This document shows positions 34,079 through 42,774 of a DNA stretch of 64,000 bases, piece after piece. Position 1 is the stretch's first letter. The number at the start of each line of letters is the position of its first letter. The stretch comes from JAJRVM01 sp041752115 (lineage in GTDB: Bacteria > Planctomycetota > Planctomycetia > Pirellulales > Pirellulaceae), in the NCBI GenBank assembly GCA_041752115.1, contig JBGSHS010000177.1, positions 116,843-180,842 of the forward strand. Direction: 5' to 3'. The notes below the pieces were generated by a model that saw only the letters and a list, made by a program, of their open reading frames with translations, did not search any database and was not told the DNA's origin. The position numbers and the translations under genes were made by a program.

Positions 34079-35752
34079 GTGAGAAAGAAAACGCTGTTGA
34101 TGTTGCTGCCGGCTCTGCTGTTCCTGGGCGTATCGCCATCGACGGCCATCTCGCCTCAGGAGAAGAAACCGGTGACCATCGTCTCGATTGCCAGCTACGA
34201 CCAGTTGCTGGAGAGCGTCGAACTGGTTGGCAAGCTGGCGGGCAAGCCGAAGCTGGCTAAGGGCCTTCGAGGATCCGTGGCCGTGCTGACTCAGGGGCGG
34301 GGCCTGGATGGTTTGAGCACGACGAGGCCCATGGCCATTGTGCTGTGGCCTGAAAGCCCAGGGCTGGGCGGCTATGCCTGCCTGCCGACAGATGACCCGG
34401 CCGCCTTTCTGGAAGTGCTTGAGCCGCTCGTTGAGAAGATCGAAGACCTCGGCGACGGTATCTACCGAGTGCAGGGTAAAGGTCCGCGGCAAGTCGGATT
34501 CATTAAGGTGCAGGGCGAGCGCTGGTTGTTCGTTTCGGACAAGCGCGAGCGACTGACCAACACCCCGAATGATCCCGCCGACATGCTGGCTGAGCTCGCC
34601 GGGCAACGCGACATCGTCGTTCGGTTGAACCTGGGGAGTCTTCCTACGGGCGAACGTGAAAAGCTGCTGGCCGCGATCGACCAGCAGGCGGGCGCGTCGC
34701 TCCAACAACGGCCCGGCGAGGGTGACGGTGAGTACGCCATTCGCAAGATCATGACCGTAGACGTGATCGCGATGGTTCGCAAGCTGGCCGGACAAATCGA
34801 CACGGTGACGCTCGGCTGGTCGCTCGACAAGAACACGCACCGAGTTTCGCTCGATGTGGCTGTCACAGCGCTGCCAGGCTCTGAGGCGGCAGAGGCGTTC
34901 GCACGCTTGGCTGAGGCGAAGACGGACTTCGCGGGGTTCCTCCTCCCCGACGCGGTGCTCAGCGGTCATGCCACGGCGACCATCCCCTCTGTCAGCCCCG
35001 GCAACCTGGACAACCTGTTCGGTGCGATCCGGTCCAAGGCCTTCTCGGATATTGACGCCAAGGAGTCCTCTTCGAATCAGGCAGAGCTGGACAAGGAGAT
35101 CGTCGGTGAGATCCTGGACGTCGTGCAGAAGACCTTGGCGAGCGGCCAGCTCGACGGCGCCACGTCGCTGGTGGCCAACACGGGCGGCGCGACGTTCATC
35201 GCCGGCCGACACGTCGCCGACGGGCCGAAGCTGGAGGAAGCGTTCCGCAGATTCGTCGCAGCGTATCGTGAGCAGCACCCTGTACACGCTGAGCAAGTGC
35301 TGAAGACTGACGTGGGCGAGCTGCATGGTGTCGGTCTGCATCAGGCGTTACTCGACGTGCCCCGCGACGCGACGAACCGCGACAGGGTGGTGCAGCTGGT
35401 TGGCCAGCGACTGGAGGTGGCCATCGGCTTCGGCCCGCAGAGTGTCTATCTGGCCGCTGGCCGAGATGCGTTCGCGGCGCTCCAGCGGGCAATTGAGGCG
35501 TCGGCGGCCGGTCCGAAGAGCGTGTCACCGATGGAAATGTCGATCTCGCTCGGCCGATTCGCTCAGCTCGTCTCCGAGACGGGGGAGTCACCTGCCAAGG
35601 AGCAAGCTGTCATGATGCTCGACGCGCTGCAACACGCTGGCAGCGACGACCACGTTCGACTTGTGGCCTCGCCAGAAGAAAACGGCGTGCGGTTCAGCCT
35701 GGTATTCGAGGCAGAAGTGCTGCGCATGTTCGAGGCGATCAACAAGGAGTAG
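34079..35752 (+). CDS. secreted protein of unknown function, last gene of ECF-sigma operon
   Basis: 557 residues from GTG 34079, with a signal peptide (KKTLLMLLPALLFLGVSPST). The mature protein has repeated blocks of the pattern 'helix, then strand ending in D/T': TIVSIASYDQLLESVELVGK, STTRPMAIVLWPESPGLGGY, GFIKVQGERWLFVSDKRERL, RDIVVRLNLGSLPTGEREKL, FGPQSVYLAAGRDAFAALQR. The layout resembles, at larger size, the first protein of this operon. Family unknown. It is the fourth gene of the set and likely exported to the periplasm or cell surface. Confidence 0.75.
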   Translation: MRKKTLLMLLPALLFLGVSPSTAISPQEKKPVTIVSIASYDQLLESVELVGKLAGKPKLAKGLRGSVAVLTQGRGLDGLSTTRPMAIVLWPESPGLGGYACLPTDDPAAFLEVLEPLVEKIEDLGDGIYRVQGKGPRQVGFIKVQGERWLFVSDKRERLTNTPNDPADMLAELAGQRDIVVRLNLGSLPTGEREKLLAAIDQQAGASLQQRPGEGDGEYAIRKIMTVDVIAMVRKLAGQIDTVTLGWSLDKNTHRVSLDVAVTALPGSEAAEAFARLAEAKTDFAGFLLPDAVLSGHATATIPSVSPGNLDNLFGAIRSKAFSDIDAKESSSNQAELDKEIVGEILDVVQKTLASGQLDGATSLVANTGGATFIAGRHVADGPKLEEAFRRFVAAYREQHPVHAEQVLKTDVGELHGVGLHQALLDVPRDATNRDRVVQLVGQRLEVAIGFGPQSVYLAAGRDAFAALQRAIEASAAGPKSVSPMEMSISLGRFAQLVSETGESPAKEQAVMMLDALQHAGSDDHVRLVASPEENGVRFSLVFEAEVLRMFEAINKE

Positions 35753-36166
35753 TTGTAACAGATCACATGTGGCAGTTGAGACGGAGGTCCGCTTCGTGCT
35801 GACGCGAGACCTCCTGACTTCGACAGGTGGTACTGGCTTTGCCAGTGCTCGAGTATCGGGTGCCACTGGCTTTGCCCGTGCTGCGGCAAATCGCCGCTTC
35901 GCGTCATGCTCGGCCACGGAAGATGTTCCCAGGATCACGAACTCCAATAGGGAGCATCCCGATGATTCGCCGAGCGTAACAGTTCCATTGCGAAAAGCGT
36001 CGGTCGTCGTTCACCGAGTTGGCTCGGTCGCGCCGCTGGCTCTCGGCTGAATTATCTGACAGCGCTAAACCGTTGTAACCATTTCCGGTCTTAGCGTGTA
36101 TCCAAAGGCAGGTGACGTCCGGCGCGGTGCTGGAGGTCGAGGGTCTCGTGTAACGAGGAGAACGAT
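35753..36166. repeat. intergenic region with GCACTGG/CCAGTGC palindromes
   Basis: At 35828-35880 there are two palindromes of the family seen at 12312-12375: ggtactggctttgccagtgc and gtgccactggctttgcccgtgc. No gene is visible. The following stretch up to 36166 must hold the promoter of the RTX gene; nothing distinctive stands out. Confidence 0.6.
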
Positions 36167-37234
36167 ATGTTTCTGCGCAAACGATCACGCATCGGCTCAG
36201 TGCGGCCGCGGCACCGCCAGCACCACAGTAGCCGGCTTCATGCCGAGTTGCTCGAGTCGCGTTGTTTGTTGACCGTCAGCCCAATCCTCGACGGCGGACT
36301 GCTCACGGTCTTCGGTACCGAGGCCGCCGACACGATCGAGGCATCCGTCGACGGAGACAAACTGTCGATCGAAGTGAACAACGACACGTTCGTCTTTCGC
36401 CGTGGCGATGTCGTCCAAATCAATGTATTTGCCGGAGCGGGGGATGATACTGTTACAATCGCTGACAGTGTTCCCCACCCCACTGCTTTGTTCGGCGGTC
36501 TGGGGAACGACACGATTCTCGGCAGCCAGCAGGACGACGTCATCGAGGCCGGGCCGGGCAACGATCGGATCAACGCCGGGCCGGGCAATGACGACGTTAA
36601 CGCCGGCTTGGGTAATGACCTGGTCGATGCCGGGGCCGGCAACGATCGTGTTTTCGGTCTCGCTGGTGTCGATGTCATTTACGGCGGACCAGGTGACGAC
36701 CTCCTTAACGGCGGCGCTGACAACGACATGCTGCTTGGTGGCGAAGGCAACGATCAGTTGTGGGGCTTCCTGGGCAACGATCTTCTCGATGGCGGCGCCG
36801 GCAACGATCTCCTGCTCGGTGAGTTCGGTGACGACGTGCTCTCAGGCATGGGCGGGGAAGACGTCTTGCTCGGCGGGCCGGGCAACGATCGCCTCCATGG
36901 TGGCCTGGGCAATGACGCCCTCCACGGCGGTGATGGAAACGACCTGATGTTTGGTGAGGCGGGTAACGACAAGCTGTGGGGGAACCTGGGTGATGATACA
37001 CTGCACGGCGGCGAGGGTGACGACCTGCTCGATGGCGGCTTGGGACAGGACCGGCTGTTCGGTGACGCGGGCGGCGACGTACTGATCGGTGGCGCCGGCA
37101 ACGATTACCTCGACGGTGGTGCGGATGCTGACCTGATCTGGGCCATCGACGGTTACATCGACTCCATCGTCGGCGACGACCAAGACGTCATCTTCAAGGA
37201 TCTGGGAGACATCCTCCTGCCGCTGGACGAATGA
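36167..37234 (+). CDS. RTX (hemolysin-type calcium-binding) repeat protein with LEPR-XLL motif
   Basis: 355 residues; the ATG follows GAGGAG with a six-base gap. The N-terminus is basic and leads into LHAELLESRCLLTV, a LEPR-XLL-type motif. After a short beta segment (TIEASVDGDKLSIEV) almost the whole protein, from about 95 to 330, consists of RTX nonapeptides of the GGxGxDxLx kind: GGLGNDTILG, GPGNDRINAG, GGAGNDLLLG, GGEGDDLLDG and others. This predicts a calcium-loaded parallel beta-roll on the cell surface or in the medium. No catalytic domain is visible. It shares its build with the larger RTX gene at 22127-24649. The nucleotide sequence is internally repetitive. Confidence 0.9.
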   Translation: MFLRKRSRIGSVRPRHRQHHSSRLHAELLESRCLLTVSPILDGGLLTVFGTEAADTIEASVDGDKLSIEVNNDTFVFRRGDVVQINVFAGAGDDTVTIADSVPHPTALFGGLGNDTILGSQQDDVIEAGPGNDRINAGPGNDDVNAGLGNDLVDAGAGNDRVFGLAGVDVIYGGPGDDLLNGGADNDMLLGGEGNDQLWGFLGNDLLDGGAGNDLLLGEFGDDVLSGMGGEDVLLGGPGNDRLHGGLGNDALHGGDGNDLMFGEAGNDKLWGNLGDDTLHGGEGDDLLDGGLGQDRLFGDAGGDVLIGGAGNDYLDGGADADLIWAIDGYIDSIVGDDQDVIFKDLGDILLPLDE

Positions 37235-37880
37235 GACAGCACCGTCACCGTGCGCAAACCGGCGCCACTGCACCGTCAATGACAACAGCTGAATCTCGTT
37301 ACGTCCTGAGTGGGGGAGTGGTCGCGGCAAGAGTCGGGCGACGCCGTTGTCGTCGATGGTGCGACAACACAGTTGATACTGAGTCAACCCACCTTATCCA
37401 CTCGCCCACCAAAGAATGTACCGCTCCCCTTTTCGCCTTGTGTCTGCGAGTCATTGTACAAGGCGGCAGCGTTGACGAGAGCGCTGGAGCGGAAAACGGG
37501 CTGATTCACATCGCCATCGCCCAGGAGCGGTGCCACATGACCAGAGACGCGCGGAGACAGGCCGTCGGCCGGTTCTTCGCCGCCGCAGGGAATAATGGCT
37601 CGCTCCCGGGCCCCATTCTCTCAGCGGGCTGTGAATCTTCAGATTCCACGAACCTTCGGCCGCCCGCTGTTGTCTCTGTTAGTCAGATGAAGCTGAGTTG
37701 AGTAAGACGACGGACCAAGGTCGCGTCACGAAGGAAGCCGGAAAATGATGTATCTCAGGTCGAGTTTCACCTCCGAACACAGATGCCAAGGGCGATGTGC
37801 CAACGTTCAGGCGTTCAGTTGCCCCGCTCATCATGTGCGCTTGTGACACTCGGCCGGACCTTGTGGTGGGATCAGCACGA
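37235..37880. other. intergenic region with repeat R3 copy
   Basis: No gene recognised. 37381-37448 (tcaacccaccttatccactc, aatgtaccgctccccttttc) matches 28539-28606. The rest shows no motif. Confidence 0.5.
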
Positions 37881-37909
37881 CCCGGTGTCACAAACGACAT
37901 CGGGTTTTT
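37881..37909 (+). terminator. intrinsic-terminator-like hairpin with T-run
   Basis: cccggtgtc (37881-37889), loop acaaac, gacatcggg (37896-37904) pair with one G-T, followed directly by ttttt (37905-37909). It stands just before the first tRNA-like gene of the array. Confidence 0.6.
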
Positions 37910-37914
37910 CTGTG

Positions 37915-37986
37915 GGGCCGGTAGCTTAGATGGTAGAGCGCCTGGTTGAAGCCCAGGAGACACGGGTTCGAGCACCGTCAGGCCCA
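37915..37986 (+). tRNA. tRNA-Phe(GAA)-like, degenerate
   Basis: Acceptor arms gggccgg (37915-37921) and caggccc (37979-37985) pair at six of seven positions. Anticodon stem cctgg/ccagg is perfect around the loop ttGAAgc, giving anticodon GAA at 37948-37950. The T loop is gttcgag with one weak stem pair. G at position 37 is unusual for tRNA-Phe, where A is expected. No CCA is encoded. First member of the tRNA array. Confidence 0.65.
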
Positions 37987-38066
37987 CTTCGCGCGAAGCG
38001 TATGTGCCCGACGCCCCGTTCGGCGGACAGGCGCTGGGACTGCGTATCCGCCGCAAATTACTCCAT

Positions 38067-38141
38067 CAGAACGTAGCGAAGCCTGGTAATCGCACCTGGT
38101 CCGGAACCAGGGGATCGCAGGTTCAAATCCTGCCGTTCTGA
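38067..38141 (+). tRNA. tRNA-Pro(CGG)-like
   Basis: Acceptor arms cagaacg (38067-38073) and cgttctg (38134-38140) pair perfectly. Anticodon stem cctgg/ccagg encloses tcCGGaa; T stem gcagg/cctgc is perfect around ttcaaat. The D-arm text gcgaagcctggtaatcgc matches the tRNA-Pro style. The anticodon position reads CGG, but the nearly universal T33 is C. No CCA encoded. Confidence 0.7.
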
Positions 38142-38155
38142 CTGACAAACCCTCT

Positions 38156-38224
38156 CGGAAGGTAGGGTAGCGGCCCGCCCGCGTGTTCACACGATACGGG
38201 ATCGGCGGTTTGAGTCCCTTCCGG
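38156..38224 (+). tRNA. tRNA-Val(CAC)-like, strongly degenerate
   Basis: The loop ttCACac (anticodon CAC at about 38188-38190) and the T-loop text ggtttgagtcc are tRNA-like. Outer arms cggaagg (38156-38162) and ccttccg (38217-38223) are perfect complements. Anticodon and T stems are poor, and the T stem and outer arm compete for the same bases, so this is probably a decayed tRNA. No CCA is encoded. Confidence 0.4.
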
Positions 38225-38257
38225 TGCACTGACGATCTTTGACAATCCGGCTTCCAA

Positions 38258-38331
38258 CCCAGTGCCGATGATGTAACGGCGAGCGTACCGCCTTGTCAGG
38301 GCGGACGTGCGAGGGTTGATTTCCGCTGGGC
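38258..38331 (+). tRNA. tRNA-Asp(GTC)-like, degenerate
   Basis: Acceptor-like arms cccagtg (38258-38264) and cgctggg (38324-38330) pair with one G-T. The anticodon stem ccgcc/ggcgg is perfect around ttGTCag, giving GTC at 38295-38297. The total span of 73 bases fits a tRNA. The T arm (gaggg, ttgattt, ccgct) is imperfect. No CCA encoded. Confidence 0.5.
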
Positions 38332-38504
38332 GCTCTACCTCTCAAAAAACGAGACGATCTGGGACGGACACGTGCACCCGGAGCAGGCGATCGTCGGCGT
38401 CAGCTTGGCCGTCCTGACTCAAGCAACCTGAGGCGGTGGGGCCTGCCGTCCGTTGAACGCTCGAAAGTGAAATGGGCATCATGCTGCGAGTCGAACGCCG
38501 TGTT

Positions 38505-38530
38505 CCAGGTTCGAATCTTGGTCGGGCTAC
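38505..38530 (+). other. isolated tRNA T-arm remnant
   Basis: ccagg-ttcgaat-cttgg followed by tcgggct and a looks like a tRNA T arm and 3' acceptor strand. A possible 5' partner is ggcctgc at 38440-38446, but no anticodon arm can be drawn between them. It lies between the Asp-like and Ser-like genes of the array. Confidence 0.4.
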
Positions 38531-38550
38531 TGGGTCACTAGCGGAACATA

Positions 38551-38636
38551 CGGAAGGGCCACCCGATGGGCGACGGGAGCCGGTTGCTAACCGGTTGAGC
38601 GATGAGCCTTGCGGGTTCGACTCCCGCTCCTTCCGC
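38551..38636 (+). tRNA. tRNA-Ser(GCT)
   Basis: Acceptor arms cggaagg (38551-38557) and ccttccg (38629-38635) are perfect. The anticodon stem gccgg/ccggt holds ttGCTaa (GCT at 38586-38588). A long variable arm precedes a perfect T arm gcggg-ttcgact-cccgc, as expected for a class II tRNA. No CCA encoded. This is the best-preserved member of the array. Confidence 0.75.
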
Positions 38637-38960
38637 TGGATCACGTACCTCACATGGTGACCGTAACTAATCTGCTCTTCCACCACGCGGACGTGTCGCT
38701 GGAACTGGAAGGAATCGCTCAACTGGAGCGAGTAGAGCGTGGGAAATCCGCGACGAAGCGTGGCGAGACGTGACACTGCCTTTGGGTCGAATTGGCACCA
38801 AGCGGCAAACAGCGACCAATCCGCCATACCCGATCAACAATCTCCGCCCGGCCGTTTCCATCTTCTCCCTGGCCTCTCGTCTAATCTTGTTGCTCTCCTT
38901 GACCGGTCACGAGTATACTCGGTGGGGAGCAACTCTCGACTCGCTCATAGGGAGATGGTC
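38637..38960. other. gap between tRNA array and next gene
   Basis: No gene; an open frame continuous with the next CDS extends to 38739, but the good ribosome binding site lies at 38950-38954. Some tRNA-flavoured text (gaatcgctcaactggagcga near 38720) cannot be folded into a cloverleaf. Confidence 0.45.
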
Positions 38961-39932
38961 ATGCCTATTCAACTGGGGTACTTGGCCACTCGTAGCCGCG
39001 GCGAGACCGAGACGAACTCGCAACACTACGATCAGCGTCTGCAAGTGGCCCGCCGGCAGTTGGCTTGCATACGTACGTACCTGTACTACGTGAACAAGTT
39101 CTTTGCTGCTCAGTTGCTCGGACAGGGCCACAGATTTCCGGGGTTTGACCTTGCCAACTACATCAACTCTGAGGCACAGGCGTTGGGCCTCGGCTCCGAG
39201 ACTGGCGGCAAGGTAGTGCACAAAGGGAAAGAATTCGCCCTGAAACCCCATCCCACCCTGTCCGTGGATCTGAACAAGGCCCGAACCGACCGACGCGGCC
39301 TGCCCGTTTCGTGGATTTTCCAACGACTGTACGAGTTGGCCACCAGTCGAGTGTTCGTGCTGGTTTGGGACGAGGCCAATCCGGCACAGACGGGCTTCGG
39401 CGCAGTTTCCCACCCGGTGTTTGACGATCCGATCAATGACCACTTCTTCAAGGCAGACTGGGTCGCTGTCAGTCTTTACTACAGCGACCCCTGCCGTCCA
39501 ACCGCTGCGTTAGACGAGCGCGGCGAAACCTACATTCATGAACTGGTGATCCATGCTTGGAGGTATGTCAAATTCGGCGTGATTCAGTCCTCGTATCGAT
39601 ATCCTGATGCGCCGATCCACCTGCAGCGTCTCTATGACCTCTACGGGCACCATCGGGGCGGAGCCGCTCACCTCGTCGTGGAAAGCGAGTTTCCGTGGCC
39701 GCACTCGCAAGCCGACAAGGAGGCCGACCTGTTGTGGTACTATGTCGAGCGATTTGATCCGCAAGGACGGCTGGTGCGCCGTGAGCAATTGAATCGAGAG
39801 ACGGGACGTCCCCAGCACGAGAAAGGTCAATTTCAGAAGATGATACGGGACATCGGTGGTGACTCGCTGATGTGCGACAAGGCCTGTCGTCTTCCAGGGG
39901 GATATCGACAGCCGAGATCCTACGGCCGTTGA
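38961..39932 (+). CDS. hypothetical protein, unrecognised
   Basis: 323 residues from ATG 38961 (GGGAG six bases upstream). Soluble, no signal peptide. Segments: VARRQLACIRTYLYYVNKFF, GFDLANYINSEAQALGLGSE, LYELATSRVFVLVWDEANPA, GETYIHELVIHAWRYVKFGV, HLVVESEFPWPHSQADKEAD. HELVIH has the spacing of no standard HExxH motif (HExxxH), so a metal role is not claimed. The C-terminus is basic. It sits right after the tRNA array, a place where cargo of an integrated element could lie. Function unknown. Confidence 0.5.
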   Translation: MPIQLGYLATRSRGETETNSQHYDQRLQVARRQLACIRTYLYYVNKFFAAQLLGQGHRFPGFDLANYINSEAQALGLGSETGGKVVHKGKEFALKPHPTLSVDLNKARTDRRGLPVSWIFQRLYELATSRVFVLVWDEANPAQTGFGAVSHPVFDDPINDHFFKADWVAVSLYYSDPCRPTAALDERGETYIHELVIHAWRYVKFGVIQSSYRYPDAPIHLQRLYDLYGHHRGGAAHLVVESEFPWPHSQADKEADLLWYYVERFDPQGRLVRREQLNRETGRPQHEKGQFQKMIRDIGGDSLMCDKACRLPGGYRQPRSYGR

Positions 39933-40500
39933 CGCCGGCGAAGTGGTCTCTGCGGTGAAATCAGCCATGATGGCGTTGACAACGCATTGAACGAAATGCT
40001 GTTCCGCGGCGGATCGCTCAATCTGAAGTTGCTGGGAGCCAAGGATCGAGAGCGTGGCACGACCGATTGTCCTGTATAACTCCCGGTCCATGTGAGGAGC
40101 CTTCGTGTGTTAATCGAAAGGTGAACGAGAGATTCACGCACCCTCCCCAGGCACACTCAAGCGACAAGGCTGCCTCTGCCGGGCGCTGACTATTGAGTAA
40201 CACTCGACAGATCCGTAACCAATGCCAGCGATTTCTTGGCGTCAGGAGTCCTATCGTCTTGGCGAAACCTCGCGGGGACTCCAAGGAGCGGACCGACGTG
40301 AATCGACTCCATCCAGTGAAAAGCACGCTGGGAGAAGCAGACGTAGCTGTGAGACGCCACGACATCGGCACCATCCCAGCGGAACGAACGGGAGCGGTAC
40401 AATATTCTCGGCCCGTGGCAGCTTCGACCATCCCGACAATGCCATACATGTGTCACTCGGAGGCGGTGCGACGCACAGAGACAATCACCCCTTCCATCCC
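39933..40500. other. intergenic region with repeat R4 copy
   Basis: No gene recognised. 40439-40471 (atgccatacatgtgtcactc) matches 28498-28530. The REP tandem array of locus B starts at about 40501. Confidence 0.5.
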
Positions 40501-40700
40501 GGACCCCCACGAGCTCGGCTCGTGCGGTGAAGCGGATGGTGAGCTACGGCGCCACTCACCCCTTCCCCCGCCGGACCCCCACGAGCTCGGCTCGTGCGGT
40601 GAATCAGATGGTGAGCTACGGCGCCACTCACCCCTTCCCTCGCCGGACCCCCACGAGCTCGGCTCGTGCGGTGAATCCGATGGTGAGCTACGGCGCCGCC
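40501..40700 (+). repeat. REP array, locus B: three tandem 72-bp units
   Basis: Hairpin cores CACGAGC-TCG-GCTCGTG at 40508-40524, 40580-40596 and 40652-40668, exactly 72 bases apart. Each is followed by cggtgaa, then agatggtgagctacggcgcc in the first two or a variant of it. An inverted copy is at 40887-40903. The units translate in one frame as 'RRTPTSSARAVNQMVSYGAT', which explains spurious reading frames here. Confidence 0.9.
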
Positions 40701-40864
40701 GGACGATTCCTCACCGCCTGCATCGAGTAATCGCCGAACGTACCGACGCAGAACCCCGTGCTTCAGACGCGTCGCAGTCGCAGCAGATGCGCGAGGTTGT
40801 TCGGATAGTAACACGCGATCTCCAGCGGTGCCGTGTCCGACTCGGCACGCAACACCGCGTGGAG
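40700..40864 (-). pseudogene. RAYT 3'-end remnant in REP locus B
   Basis: On the minus strand the text reads HAVLRAESDTAPLEIACYYP, NNLAHLLRLRRV, stop, STGFCVGTFGDYSMQAVRNR. This is nearly the same as the C-terminal third of the RAYT at 8259-9224. Here the codon after V is TGA where the 8-kb copy has TGG, and the 8-kb copy has TGA where this one has CGA. The similarity begins at the HUH motif, immediately next to an inverted REP hairpin (40887-40903). Confidence 0.8.
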
Positions 40865-40879
40865 CAGCTGACCGTCTGC

Positions 40880-40912
40880 TTCACCGCACGAGCAGAGCTC
40901 GTGGGGGTCCGG
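40880..40912 (-). repeat. REP hairpin, locus B right side (inverted)
   Basis: CACGAGC-AGA-GCTCGTG at 40887-40903, in the opposite orientation to the tandem units at 40508-40668. It lies directly at the broken 3' end of the aceE remnant. Confidence 0.8.
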
Positions 40913-40935
40913 CGAGGGATGTGGAGGCAGAGCGA

Positions 40936-42774
40936 TACATAGTCAGTAGCGGCGACATAGGGCCCTGCACGCCCTTCGAGTACTTGTGCGAGATAGCTCG
41001 TACTGGCCTCGTCGATGCGCAGACGATGGAGGCGATCCACGGCTCGCGCGTCGCGGCGCAAGCAACTGTAGCTTGTGACACTCCACACATCGCTGGGGAT
41101 GTCATACTTGTCGGCCAACAGGCGTTGTGCTTCCAGCACCTGGTTGAGAATCGTTCCGCTACCGAACAGTTGAGGTCGAGCGGGGTCGCCGTCTTGTCGG
41201 CCGTCGATGCTGCTCACTTGATACATGCCGCGCAGAATGCCTGCGGCGACACCATCTGGCATGGAGGGCATTGCGTAGCTTTCGTTGTAGAGCGTAAGGT
41301 AGTAGAGAAGCGTCTCGCGTCCTTCGTACAGCCGTCTCAACCCCTCGCGGACGATGACGGCAACTTCGTACGCATAGGCTGGATCGTAGGCCTGCAGCGT
41401 GGGGACGGTGGTTGCGACGAGCTGGCTGTGGCCGTCTTGATGCTGCAGGCCCTCGCCGTTGAGCGTCGTGCGGCCGGCCGTGCAACCCAGCAAGAACCCT
41501 TTCGCTCGCGCATCGGCCGCTGCCCAGATCGGGTCCCCCACGCGCTGGAAGCCGAACATCGCATAGAACAAGTAGAACGGAATCATCGGCAGGCCGAGAC
41601 TGCTGAAGGCGGTACCAGCGGCGATGAACGACGACATGGCCCCGGCTTCCGTAATCCCTTCCTCCAGAAGCTGTCCGTCTGTCGCCTCCTTGTAGTGGAT
41701 CAACTTATCCGCGTCCACAGGCTCGTACTTCTGCCCTGCCGGTGAGTATATTCCGCAGCGTCCAAAGAGTGTTTCCAAGCCAAACGTGCGAGCTTCATCC
41801 GGTATGACAGGAACGATCAGTTTGCCGATTGACTCGTCCTTGAGCAGTCTGCTGAGCAACCTGCCGAAGCTCATCGTCGTTGACGCAGTGAGACCCTCCG
41901 CACCCTGGAGCAGGAAATCGAAGATCTTGAGTGGGGGAATCTGCAGTTGCGGCGAGTTGTCGACACGTCGCGGAAAGACACCCCCTAATGCCTCCCGACG
42001 CTGACGAACGTATGTCAGCTCGGGACTATCTTTCTCGGGTCGATAGAAGGGTGCTTCGGCCACCTGCGATTCTTCCACAGGTACATCAAATCGAGCGCGG
42101 AAGTTCAGAAGCTCCTGCTCATTCAACTCCTTCTGCTTATGCGTGATGTTGCGGCCCTCGCCCGCCTCGCCCAGGCCGTAGCCCTTGATTGTCTGTGCCA
42201 GCACCACGGTCGGTTGTCCCTTGTGTTCGACGGCGGCATGTTACGCGGCGTAGATCTTGCCGGGATCGTGTCCTCCCCGATTAAGCTTCTCAAGCTGCTT
42301 ATCCGACAGGTGTTCCACCAGCGCGCGCAGCTCCGGAGACTTGCCAAAGAACTCATCGCGGATGTACGCTCCCGATGCTACGGAGTACTTCTGGAACTGA
42401 CCATCGACCGTTTCGTTCAGACGTTCGACCAGATGGCCCTCCCGATCGGCTTGCAGCAGCGGATCCCAGTCGCTTCCCCACAGCACCTTCACCACGTTCC
42501 AACCGGCCCCGCGGAACAGTCCCTCCAGTTCTTGAACGACCTTGCCGTTGCCGCGGACCGGCCCGTCCAGCCGCTGGAGGTTGCAGTTGACGACGAAGGT
42601 CACGTTGTCCAGCTCTTCTCGTGCGGCCAGCGTCAGGGCGCCAATCGATTCCGGCTCGTCCATCTCGCCATCCCCGATGAACACCCATACGCGCGACTGC
42701 GAAGTGTCGAGAATGTCGCGGTTCTTCAGGTAATTCAGCAACCTCGCCTGATAAACGGCCATTAGCGGCGACAT
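40936..42774 (-). pseudogene. aceE: pyruvate dehydrogenase E1 (AceE type), truncated at both ends with an internal stop
   Basis: About 610 codons of a homodimeric AceE-type E1. Recognisable blocks: AVYQARLLNYLKNRDILDTS, VWVFIGDGEMDEPESIGALT (thiamine diphosphate motif GDGEMDEPE), VVNCNLQRLDGPVRGNGKVV (its N), WNVVKVLWGSDWDPLL, then TIKGYGLGEAGEGRNITHKQ, IPDEARTFGLETLFGRCGIY, EGITEAGAMSSFIAAGTAFS, AGRTTLNGEGLQHQDGHS. At 42241-42243 a TAA replaces the Tyr expected in KIYAAYKAAVEHKGQ; the frame is otherwise unbroken. The N-terminal 180-200 residues, including the early catalytic His region, are missing. The C-terminus stops after AATDYV, where the REP/RAYT remnant begins. Not functional. Confidence 0.88.

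Noticed and set aside
36167..37234. Tandem DNA repeats in the RTX gene as a CRISPR-like array
   Set aside because: The periodicity comes from 27-base RTX codon blocks in an intact frame; no spacers, no cas genes.
37987..38066. Possible tRNA between the Phe-like and Pro-like genes
   Set aside because: It has GC-rich arms but no T loop and no seven-base anticodon loop in the right place.
38361..38415. Possible further tRNA in the array (arms gggacgg and ccgtcct)
   Set aside because: Only 55 bases between the arm ends, with no anticodon or T arm that can be drawn.
38739..38960. Upstream extension of the 38961 gene
   Set aside because: It runs back toward the tRNA array, has no motifs, and GGGAG lies right before ATG 38961.
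39541..39570. HELVIH in the 38961 gene as a zinc peptidase motif
   Set aside because: The spacing is HExxxH, not HExxH, and no third ligand motif is evident.
40527..40730. Open frames across the REP units (RRTPTSSARAVNQMVSYGAT repeated)
   Set aside because: They are the translation of 72-bp tandem REP units; the same text appears in several unrelated places and has no start or family.
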